From Diploscapter coronatus (Eukaryota > Nematoda > Chromadorea > Rhabditida > Rhabditidae): a stretch of 64,000 bases of DNA. A model generated the notes under the pieces. The model was not told the DNA's origin. It made no database searches and worked only from the letters and a program-made list of their open reading frames with translations. Positions 49,606-64,000 of the stretch are shown in pieces. Positions within the stretch are counted from its first letter, which is position 1. Each line of letters opens with the position of its first letter. Made by a program: the position numbers and the translations under genes. The stretch covers positions 12,477,249 through 12,541,248 of the forward strand of contig OZ038423.1 in NCBI GenBank assembly GCA_964036155.1, written 5' to 3'.

Positions 49606-51156
49606 ATGGAAGTGACGTTGATTGCCCGAGTCCGAGACGGGCTCATTTTGGCCACATCGATAGAAGGAAGTGATGGGGTCGGTTTTGAAATCTATTTGTT
49701 TATTTCAAATGATTCGTTATTTCAAAAAAGATTACTGTAGCAACCTGAGACTAAAAAAGCACACGTAAAAGTTAAAAGTACAAGAAAGGCGAGAATTTGC
49801 AGGGCGACGCGAACATGGTGAAGTACACGAATCAGGCGAAGATGCTGTTCAAAAAATTGAATGGAGCGCCGTCGATGCAGTCCGTCGAGACAGGGCCCTA
49901 CGTTTTTCAGTAAGCTTTACTTTTTTAAAAATATTTTGATTTTAGCAAAATTTCCATTTCTCAAGAAAACATTGAAGGTCAACTTTATTGAAAATAATTC
50001 ATGAGATTTTTTATTTTGGTTAAAAATCGAAAGTCAAAATTTATGGGCGGCTACTTTTAAATTTATTTTTCCTAGCTACGTGATCAAAGACTCGGTGTGC
50101 TGTTTGGTGCTGTGCGACAAGACGTTCCCGCGCAAGGCCGCGTTCGCCTTTCTCGAAGACGTCGCTCAGGTAAAAATACTAAAAAAGCTAATTCTTAGGT
50201 ATAAAGTGTTTAGTTTCGATAAACCTTTAAGCCAAGCTATTTTTATTTTTGGCTTAGAAACTTTATTTTAATTTTAGGAATTCCTCAACCAGAATGGAAC
50301 TGCGATCGACAGGGTCGTCAGGCCGTACCATTTCCTGGATTTTGGTAGGCGGATTAAAAGTTGTTCTTTCTTTTTAAATTACCCGACCTAGGTGTATTTT
50401 TAGCCAGAATAAGAAAATATAGGAGCGGTCCGTCAAACAACATTTTCAAATAGAGTTGATAGATATGTATATCCGCACCAGAGCCGGGCGGAAGTCAGAA
50501 TTTTAAAAATTCGAAACTAGAAAATAACATTTTTCCAGACCCGTATATCCAGCAGGCGAAGAGGAAGTACGCAGACCGCAATCGGTACGCGATGAGCGCT
50601 GTGTCGAACGAATTGCAGGACGTCGCCCGCATCATGGTCTCCAACATCGAGGACGTCATCCACAGGGGCGAGGCCTTGAATAGTATGCTCTTTATCACCT
50701 TTTTTAGCTTTTTTTCAATTATAACAACGTCCTTCTATTTTTGAACAATGCTCCTTTTTGTTTTAATGTCCTTTTTTACTTTTAATTAGAACGCCAAGGA
50801 CGTCATTTTTTCGTTAGAAAAGACGTTGAATTATTCGTCTCTTTTGTTTCGAGTTAAAGGTGAATTTGATTTTTTCCTGTGTAATTTTCACTTCGAGTCA
50901 TTTTGGATTTTTTAGATTTTTATAAAAATAAAAATTTCAGTCCTGGAAACACGCGCAGCCGACCTCTCGGGAATTAGCAAGAAGTATCGCGAGGACGCCA
51001 AAGCCCTCAATAGGAGGTTGGAATTAAAAACATTTAAATAATGAAAAATAGAAAATACAAGGGAATATCTTTAGATCTCTGTTTTTCAAAGTGGCGGTCG
51101 GCGCTGGTTTGCTGATGTTCGTGGTGCTGCTAATTCGCTTCCTGCCCTTCTTTTAA
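49606..51156 (+). CDS. sec-22: Sec22 vesicle-trafficking R-SNARE
   Basis: Seven exons (49606-49677, 49803-49909, 50076-50169, 50278-50344, 50539-50682, 50941-51016, 51075-51156) encode about 213 aa, the normal size. There is an N-terminal longin domain (MEVTLIARVRDGLILATSIE, FHYVIKDSVCCLVLCDKTFP, KAAFAFLEDVAQEFL, RPYHFLDFDPYIQ), a SNARE motif ([33 protein letters not shown] region) and a C-terminal TM anchor (VAVGAGLLMFVVLLIRFLPFF). Sec22 works in ER-Golgi transport and fusion. It lies between MIA40 and glutathione reductase on the same strand, and may be co-transcribed with MIA40. Confidence 0.97.
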
Positions 51157-55221
<4,065 letters not shown>

Positions 55222-55810
55222 AAATCAGAATATTTTATTTTTTATTTCAATTTTTAAATAGCACAAAATAAAAGTAGTAAGCCTATTCGTAAATTTAGTA
55301 AGCAAAAATCAATTAGAATGTGCCATTATTAGGTGATGAACATTTTCTATCTATAATTTTGCTAACTACTTTTATTGTTGGCCTTTAAACCTACCCTAAG
55401 ATCCTGAGATCTAAATTGGATTTTGTTTGTGATAGAATTTCAGTGTATTTCCTATTCATATGAGTGAATAAATTGCAAAAGATTTTTTGTTTGAAGTTTA
55501 CGAAAATGTTAAGTTCAAAGAAATTCGAGCTATGTTGTGAAGTTTCGCTGATATAAAATCTGAAAAGTTAGCATAAAATCCGTTTTGAATTTTCGAGACA
55601 AAGCAATCAGAATCATCAAGATAGATGTTTTTGTAGGCTTTTCTTTCTTTCAGGATGATCAAGTTGTTTTTGTTCACATTAAGATTTATCGAAAATCCCA
55701 CACATGCCTTCCCCAATTTCTTCACACATTATTTAGGTTGATCTTCGCAACATTTTCAGCTATTCCAACAGATTTCTAGGGTGAACATTCACTCGTATGA
55801 TTTTTTATTC

Positions 55811-56405
55811 TATTGTATCGGTCAAATTGAATGAAAGTTCGTGTGTTAAAAAGCGCCTTGCGAAAAATGCGCGTATGAACTATGCGCAAAGAGAGGCAAT
55901 GTGCCAGTGAAAGTCAGCAGGGGGACAGTAGAACGAGACACGCAATTTCCTCGGTGTCTCTAGCCTTTTTTTGCTATTTTTCGACACATGAATAAGGTCC
56001 CCCCAAGTAGATATAGCGATTTGATGTTAATGGCAAATTCTTCTGGCAGAAATGTCAACAGGGTGGTCAATAATGTTATTGTGAGGAAAAAATTAAATTT
56101 AAAAAAACTCCTAGCCGAAAGAATCGCAAAAATCCGTTGCTTGAAATGAACACATTTCAGCAAAATTCAAATTGCGTGGACACGGGTGAATGCAAAATTA
56201 TGGTCTGGTTTTTGGTATAGAACCGTTTTATCAAATTTATCGTTCATCTAGACTAGGTATTTCATGACATTTTGGGTTTGGAGGGTACTTCCTTCCTAAA
56301 GTTTTAGTTCTAAACTATCACGTTTCTACCAAAAACGGATTTTTGCAAGCGACAGAACTTGGGGACTCTACACATGAACTTTCACTTAATTTGACCGATG
56401 CAATA
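55811..56405. mobile_element. TA-flanked Tc1/mariner-like MITE
   Basis: Inverted ends of about 33 bp read TTGTATCGGTCAAATTGAAT at 55813 and, on the other strand, TTGCATCGGTCAAATTAAGT from 56403. The match continues through TGAAAGTTC(G/A)TGTGT with about four mismatches in all. TA lies directly outside both ends (55811-55812 and 56404-56405), as expected for Tc1/mariner insertion. The 591-bp element has no transposase frame. The frame 55960-56163 minus is not recognisable. Confidence 0.8.
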
Positions 56406-57611
56406 TATTTTTCACAGGATTATATTACCCCTTTATACACTACCTGAAATAGTTTTCCGATTTTATGCTTCTTGCATATTTTCCTACATTTTATTTGCCT
56501 ACATAAATCTCCCTCTAACTTTTCAGTTCGTCGAGTAAAGATTCGATCCTTTCACTAGGAATCACACTGCGAGGCGCACACAACCGTCTAATTAGGTTGA
56601 GTTACTATGGAGATCGGTAATTTTTTGTGCTTGTTGGATATTTCTCCACTTCACTTTTCTTAATTCTTAATTTAAGAGTGATGTAATATTATTGATTCGT
56701 GAAAATTCGAACTATGCATATAGTTTTTGCAAATTAAAAAAACGAAATTCCACCCCCTTCTTTCACTCTCCAAAAGGCGTATACTATTTCACTAGATCAG
56801 TATCTTACATTTAAATTTTCAAATTGATTAGATTCTAAGATTTTTTCGCTTCGCTCTAACTTTCTAACCCAAGGTCAAGAACTCTTATGATGTAATTTTT
56901 GAAAGAATCTCTCCGTCTCTAACCTTTCCTATACTTTAATATAGCGACCCTGTCAGAGACTTTCCGATTCAATAGCCTAACCTAAAAATTGCGGCGTCTC
57001 GATTTTCTCTTGAGTCGTAAGTGTCGAGTAAGGCCATCATAATATGAGACTCTTGTAAAAATAGACACCTTAGAAATTGAATCTGCTTATTTTACAGTAA
57101 TAAAATAGGCAAGGAAAAATGATTTCCTTGAAATTTTAACGAAAACAAATTCGACAAATGCATTTGTCCATCAAATTTCTGTAAATCGACATCCCTTTCT
57201 CTCATTTTTGTGTCTAACGGTGGATTTCCTGTATCTATATCCGACTATCCTAAGTAGATCTTCGGGGGTAAGTAGAATGGAGTAAGGAGGGGAATTTTTG
57301 GAGGATAGATTCCTCACATGCCATCGGCTGAAAACTATCCTCAGAAAACTGGTTATGAGAATGGTCATTCATTCTTTCTCTCCATTTCTTTCTTTTTTCT
57401 CTCTCTCTCTCACTCCAACTTTCCCCTACTATTTCTTTTCCTGATTCTTTCCTTATCTAACTTCTCCATACTTTTTCTCTTCCTTTGTCATCCTCCCTCT
57501 ATTCAGAGTTGCAGAGAAAGTGCTACCCCGAGGGCAGTTGAGGATGTTTTTCTCTAACGCACACTATTCCCTCGCTTGCCAAAAGCAGTTGTTCTTTCTT
57601 TCTATCTCTAA

Positions 57612-57613
<2 letters not shown>

Positions 57614-57642
<29 letters not shown>
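57614..57642. repeat. (CT)n microsatellite
   Basis: An uninterrupted dinucleotide run of about 13-14 CT units within a longer pyrimidine tract. Confidence 0.85.
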
Positions 57643-60600
57643 TCCTAAATTGAGGAATGACTTTCCTTTTCACTAAAACGAACTCTTTTCTATCCACTTT
57701 GTTCTTTGGAATGCTATTAGTTTTAAAGATTTTTAGAATTTGACTTTCATGTTAATTTTTTTCGTGACGAAGAGAAATTATGATAAAGATAAGTCTTTTT
57801 TCTTTAGAATAACACATTTTTGAAAATTATATCATACAAATTTTGAAATATGAATTATCCCAGACATATTTTCCCTCAGTTTATCAAGAATACATGTAAT
57901 TATTATGGTGAAGATCGTCTTTCTTCTTGAGAAAAGATATTTTTAAGGCTTATTTTTTAGTTTTGGGATTTAAATTATCTCCTGAAAATTTTACCTTGAA
58001 ATTCCTCGAGTTTAATGAGTTTTGCTGCGCGAGGATGTTTGTCTCATTTTTCTACACTATTGCTCTCAAGGCCTTTTGTTGAAAATCATCTAGACGGAAT
58101 TTCAATGCTACAGACAGATTTTCTAAAGCGAAGGATAATTATAAGTGTCGTTCAATTTTTGGATTGTCTTCAGAAAATTTGCAAACTTTGCATTTTCTTA
58201 TGAAGATCAGCCTTTTTCATTGATAAGCTTTCTTTTAGCGATTAAAAATCACTATTCTAGCATTTGTTTTCTAACTTTGCTATTGTACTATCGTTGTTTT
58301 TCGCTTTCTTTGACTGTTATCTTCTTTGCAAAATTAATTATACGTCTTTGATGAGAGTGTATGTTTTTGAGAGACCCTTACCCCCCGCTCTTTGCCATTC
58401 TTGCGATTTTATAAACTTGTTCCAATTTCATTTCGAAATTCATACACATTTTCTCACGGGTCCTATCGATTTTCACTTTCATATCCATACAATTTGTGCA
58501 TCTAAATTTGTAGTCGGTATGACCTAGTCTCGAGCAAACTAGAATTAGAAATTGAAAATATTTCGAGTCGTTGTGTTTACGATTTGCAGTCAACTGATTA
58601 CTTATACGAATTTACGTCATGATAATTTGTCTAATATCGAAATATTAAATATAATAATGGTGTGTATTTAGCTATTAGACATCGAAGATACCTTTTCGCG
58701 ACATAATTAAATTATGGTTTAAGTTTAAAGTTTAATCTATCTAGAATGAATCATGAGCTTGTTTACTATATATTTGTTTTGAAACGACCACGGAGAGGGC
58801 GTGTCGGCGAGAGTAGTTCTAACTCTGGGGGGATAAACAGCATTGAAAGAGAAAAGAGTGAAGAGATAATTAGAAAAAATCATAGATGCACAGACAAGAG
58901 CAGAGGCCTCAAGTCGATGGGTAGTTGAATTGAGGGAGAGAAGCAAATCGAGAGAAAAAAGAAATGCCAAGGCCCCGCACGCTTATTCTTGATTCCGCCC
59001 CCTCCACAAGCATTTCATTTGGAAGACTTTGTAATCATCGAAGTCCAAATAATTTTAATTTAAATCTCATTATCCAATGACTCAAATGATGATGGTGATG
59101 CAATTTTTGTCTTTGCTATCATAGAATACCAATACCACGAATAAATTGTTAGCTACTTCTATCTAAACCCAAATAGTTTAAACCTTATCCCATAAACGAT
59201 GATACAATAGCGTGTCTCCTTGATCTTCTTTGATCATGTTCGTTCGTCCTTTGGTCTCCCCTTTGGACGGACACTCGCGAATTTTCGGCCTAAGGCTGAT
59301 TCAATTACGAAACGGCGAGATATCTGTTTTTCCTTCTATTTTGCAATACTATTTCTTCATTTTAATTTTTTTTGCTTTAAAGTTATCCTATTTTTCAATG
59401 TAATTTCGTTTTTTTTTTTCAAATTTGTTTTCTTTTCAATTCAGAAGTTCATTCTCTCTCTCCACTTTCTAGCCTCCTAAATTTCACTTTTCCATGTTAT
59501 TTCTCTTTCCCTCTATCTTTTCCTTCTCATTCCCCCTCACTATTTATACATTTTCCGCTTCTCTAATCAACTTACTCTCAGTCGACTGAATTCTCCGTTT
59601 CCTGCCTGCCAACAGCCAAGGCCTTTCTTCGTCCAGAAAAGCAGTTTTTTTATTATTTTCCTTACTTATTTTATTGTTTATGCAAAGCTTGAAAATATAC
59701 CATTTTTAAAGTATACACCTTTTTCTTGGAAAAAAAATCTTTATTATTTAAATTTATCACTTTTCCATGTAAATAGAAATTTTCCCAGAAAAATCTATTT
59801 TTAGATAAACAATTCTTCATTTTCTTCCCCGTTTCTTCAAATAACTAATTCAGTGTTTTCGACCCTTGTTTTCACATTGTAAACCTCGTAGTTTTTTTCT
59901 TAGTGACTAAGATTTATTACGTGTGAAAATTTTCATACTTTTTTCGATCTCATGAAATTCATTATTTTCCTAATTCGCGAGATGTTTACAGAACCGTACT
60001 AATGGAAAATGACGCGTGAGAATTTTAACACTCCCATTTTTAGAATTCTGGATTTCAATTCAGAAATCCATTTCTGAAAGCAAATAATATGTGATTTGGA
60101 AATTGCATAAAATGCGAGAGATAAGAGACTTCTTAGAGTTTAAGAAGCAGAATACAAATACTATATGAAAGGGGTCGGTCGGGGCTGTAATTCAGCACAT
60201 TCATGCCTTATTTGGGAAAATGAGAGAGGAAAAAGCTAGAAAGAAAGTGAAATAGTATCGTTAAAAGAGATAGAAACGAACCTAAGATAGGAGAAATAGC
60301 GTGGGAAGAGAGAACTAGCCATAAAAGAAAAGGTGGGGTGCGCGAGAAAACCGTTGTAAAATGTTAGGATCACTGAGTCATATTGATAAAGCCTGGGTTA
60401 GGTTATCAGTGAAAGTTTTCGATTTTTCTTCAAGAAAACGATTCATGCTAATTTTCACAAATCTTTTACTCTGACATTTTATAACAACATTGTTACTCTG
60501 CGCTTCTATCCAGCTCATGTGTTGAGGGATAGGCCATCGTTTTTCATAATTTTCATGATTTCATTATTCATTTGTTCTGAGCAGATGCTCTCAATAGCCG

Positions 60601-63472
60601 GCTGTACATTTGTATTTTTCTTTCTCTCTTTCTTTCTATCTCTTTTTCTCCCTTCCCCTCTCTCTCCATTTCACGCACTATTTCTCCCGTCCATACACAT
60701 TTTCACTTTTCCATAGAAAATCTGCAATTTTCCTCCCTTTTCTGGGGAAATGCATAGCTCAAACACATAACCACTGCTCCTTTTATTCGTGAAGAAAAAA
60801 TCTGAGATTTTCCGGCTTACCTAAAATATTTGATTTTTTAAATGACCTTTCAAATTAAAAAAAAATTCGAGTATTTCTTTCTTTTTATAAATTTTTCGTA
60901 TTTTTATCAGATTACCTCAAATTCTGTCTATTCTGTAGGCTAAAATGCATTTTTTTTTTCATATTTTGTGAATGAAATCATGATTTTTCGAAATTTTTTG
61001 CCAATTGACCTAAAAATTGCGAATTTTTCATAGATCCTACCTTTTCTGACCTTGTGAGGACATTTCACGTAATATATTCATCGCACAGGTGATATTTTCG
61101 AACCGAGGGTAATTTAATATTCATTCACTCGACTCAAACTAGACCTAACCATTTACGTCATTGTCGCATGTACTTATTAGACGCTTTTCCCGATTCATAA
61201 TTTTCCTAGAGTTTAGAAATTTTCTTTAATTCAAAATTTTCATGTGAAACCTTGGCTTTCATTAGAAATCGAACATGTTCTTCCAAAATGATATACATAT
61301 TCCCCAAAAATCTGCAATTTTCTTATCAACAAGTCTCAATTTTTCTTATCATCCAATAAATTTACTCTATGTACCTAGCGGATTAGCATGATAGTCTTCA
61401 GGGTAAGTAAATAGAGCGTTGAAAATTGTGCTTAGGTAAGGTGATCTGCCCTGTCCGGTCGAATATGTGACTTTCCGGCCACCCTACGGTAAACATTTCA
61501 ACATTAACTATAGCGCTTTCTTCTAAAGTATTATACACTCGCTGTAAAATTTCAAATCAGCCCTTTTCTCCCAAACTCGCGATTCTTTTTCTTATTAATT
61601 TTGAGAACGAAGTGTTCGGTTTTGGAAGGAAAAGCACTCATATTCTATGACTTTCCGACCACAGGCAAACTTTCGAGGGCTGGCGAAATAGTGCGTGATT
61701 TTTTAGAAAGCAGAAAAAGTGCGCCCCTCCCCTCTCACTTTAGGCCGGTTTTGATCCATGAAAAAGTCGCGGCAAGCATCACTGGGGGCTCTCAGAGTTG
61801 AAAGGATATTTGATATCCGAGATATCTTTGCAGAAGATGATTAATCTATCATTTTTAAATCGACCTAAGAGTGGTCTTTTAATTTGTATTTCCTTAAGAA
61901 TGTCATTTTAAAATTTATCTAAGGCTGATTTTCATATTTTAGAGATTATCATTAACTTTTTCGTTATTTAAATATAACTAAAGTTGATCTTCATGATTTT
62001 TCCTTCTTAGATTATCATAGACCATTAAGAATATAATTAATCTCAGGCTTTTTCCGAAAAATATTTCATTTCCTTATGCTTCCCCTATTTTTATCAATGA
62101 TTCGTCCATTTTCTGATAGCCAAATAACCTACTCTTTCAATTCCCCGAGGCTTTTTCCGCGTCTGATATTTTGGTGCCAGGCCGGCCCAAAACATATGAT
62201 CAGCACTCTCTTTTGCAATTCCTTGCATTAGAAATGCCCTTTTTCGGGATGGTTAGGGATAGATAATGCAAAAATGAGAGTGAAAAAGAGGAAAAAGAAG
62301 GAGAAAATAAAAGTCTTCATTTTTATGACCCTATTTGATCAGTCTTTTTAAAGTTCTTATCTTTTTACCTCTCAATTTTCATTATAATATCATTTCTATC
62401 AAAATATCAAGATTTATGCTTGTTATTTTTATTTTTTTTAAAAAAGATTTTCATATACCTGACCCCCAGAAAAGCAATTATGTAACCCCCCTCATTCCGA
62501 GTCTGAAAGCCCCAAGAAAAGGTCCATTTATGGAAAAATCTAGCCTTTGTTGAGTCAGGAGCTTTCTCAGCCTATTATTATGTTTGTATAGTTTGTTGCG
62601 ATTTTTAATATCTATATTCTTAAATAATATATTGTATTGTATTTAATATATTAATATACTTAAACACTTAAAATATATTAATGCATCAGTTGTTTTTCCC
62701 TCTTTTCATTCAATGATTATCATTACGGATCATTCAAAGTCGTTATCAGTATTCATTCGTTCCCAAAATGTGACCAAATTCGATGTTTTCTTCCAGAATT
62801 GTCACATTGTTTACTCTTTCCTATATAATTTTAGAGGGCTAGAAAAGGGAAAATGATGGTTTTGAATTTCCCAAAAGAATTTGAGGGTTTTACTTTCATT
62901 GACCAATTTTTTCCGCTTTTTCCGCCCAACACTCCCTTGGTCAGAACAAAATATTGTTTATACAAGCCGAAATTTATCGTCTATTTTCTCCTTTAAAATA
63001 TACAGTCGAAATATTACGCAAACTCTCACCTTTCATTTGAACCTGAAATCTTAGTTCCAACTATTGATTATGGCAGTCTTTTCTGACCTTTCTATAAATT
63101 TGTATCTGAATGAATTTCCCTTTTTAGAGAATGTTCCCACGACATTTTTTCTGAAACTCAATACTCTGCCTGGTAAAATCATCATCGCATTGTGGCGTTA
63201 TAATTTTTTTCAAAATGAAATCCTCGTAGACTTTCTAAATTTGCCCATACTTTCTTCGTAAAATACATATTTGACTTTGAAAAATCTTTGCGTATTTCAT
63301 TTTTTGCTTAAATTCCCCCAGGATTATATCGAAAATTTGCTCATTATTTATCTCTCGTCGGGTTCTTTTTCATATTTAAACGTCGGAGAAAAGCGAATTT
63401 CATTTGAAAATTCTATATAATTTCAAAATATGCTAGTTTTAACAATTTTATCTAATTTCAGATTGATATTTT

Positions 63473-63790
63473 ATGGGAGAACACCACCCTCAATGTTGTC
63501 GGTTAAACGCACACAATTGTTCATTTTGTTTTATGGTGAGTTTCAGATTTAAACATGTTAAACTTTAACCTAAATATGCTGAATCTAAACCTAAATTCAT
63601 TAGATCAGTTAAAGTATCTGAAACTTAATTAAATATTCATTTTCAGATCATAGAAGCAATAGTATTGGCTCAGGGATTAGTGTTTACGGCGATAAGTCTG
63701 GCCGCGGGCGAGGCGAAATACCATGAGAAATACGGTCCGCTGCGCGAAGTCCTCAAATTTCATTTCCTCATACCCATATTAATCATATTG
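63473..63790 (+). CDS. 5' part of a small multi-pass membrane protein (cut by window end)
   Basis: Exon 1 (63473-63535) and exon 2 (63647-63790) join in phase 0. The N-terminus MGEHHPQCCRLNAHNCSFCF leads into TM1 (MIIEAIVLAQGLVFTAISLA), a charged loop (GEAKYHEKYGPLREV) and a second hydrophobic segment (FHFLIPILIIL). A tttcag acceptor ends about 12 bases before the ATG. A Cys-rich start followed directly by TM1 resembles nematode four-TM proteins of the LAPTM-like type, but too little is present to be sure. The next exon was not identified in the remaining 210 bases. Confidence 0.55.
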
Positions 63791-64000
63791 GTGGGTTTAT
63801 TTAAATTAAGATATTTAAGATGTGAATATTCCATATTAAAATAAGATTTTGCTAATGTATATTTAAATTATGACAAATTCACATTTAAAATGCGGATATT
63901 TAAATTTAGAATGAAAGTTTGCATTAAACGAATGCAACTTTTATAGCTAAGATGCGCACCATTTTATTCAAATCAGACACTATTCAAAATTTTAATCTTA

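Larger units (their letters stand above)
55222..63472. other. Gene-poor intergenic region (8.2 kb)
   Basis: Apart from the MITE at 55813-56403 no gene is supported. Long polypyrimidine or polypurine tracts lie at about 57365-57660, 58830-58970, 59320-59620, 60220-60345 and 60610-60715, several containing ACTATTTC or GAAATAGT (56783, 57428, 59348, 60249, 60677, 61685). The many short frames here come from these tracts. It may hold distal regulation for the gene at the right edge, but nothing specific is visible. Confidence 0.5.

Noticed and set aside
57318..60792. Short Leu/Phe/Ser-rich frames
   Set aside because: They are translations of polypyrimidine tracts, not genes.

Overview
The window is nematode nuclear DNA. 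The genes have many short introns with tttcag-type acceptors, intergenic DNA is AT-rich, and several families are nematode-specific (Srd/Str-like and Sra/Sre-like chemoreceptors, a C6-domain protein, a secreted nematode-type fatty-acid-binding protein, short Cys-rich GPI-type proteins). A rhabditid is likely, but I cannot name the species. Exon models were built by eye from reading frames and splice sites, so exon ends may be off by a base or so.

Layout. 1-5 kb: the last exon of an unrecognised gene, then an SLC7-type amino-acid transporter (+). 5.3-15.3 kb: a gene-dense minus-strand block: PIG-X, a NEK6/7 kinase (nekl-3), a HAP40/F8A-like protein, Mediator subunit 22 and the Y-RNA-binding Ro60 protein (rop-1). 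15.6-16.6 kb: a 972-bp hAT-like non-autonomous transposon with an 8-bp target duplication. 17.3-28.7 kb: an accessory-looking stretch: C6-domain protein (-), two related Cys-rich surface proteins (+), a two-MAM-domain protein (+) and an Srd/Str-like receptor (+). 28.8-33.5 kb: a small unrecognised gene (-) and a class A neuropeptide-type GPCR (-). 39.1-40.1 kb: a secreted FABP (+). 43-44.3 kb: an Sra/Sre-like receptor (+). 45-48.3 kb: the extracellular heparan 6-O-endosulfatase sul-1 (-). 48.5-55.2 kb: a housekeeping trio on +: MIA40/CHCHD4, sec-22 and glutathione reductase. 55.2-63.5 kb: a gene-poor stretch with a TA-flanked mariner-like MITE and many polypurine/polypyrimidine tracts. The right edge cuts a small multi-pass membrane protein gene.

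The genes do not form one pathway. Possible functional or operon-like groupings are MED22-HAP40(-nekl-3) on minus and MIA40-sec-22 on plus, each with a few hundred bases between coding regions. The receptors, MAM, C6 and Cys-rich proteins look like a lineage-variable extracellular/sensory set.

The most notable observations are two MITEs with visible boundaries, a MIA40 protein whose redox CPC motif reads CHC, three introns that appear to use GC donors, and at least four short motifs dispersed through introns and intergenic DNA. I saw no convincing tRNA, rRNA, CRISPR, viral or toxin gene, and no clearly new multi-gene system.
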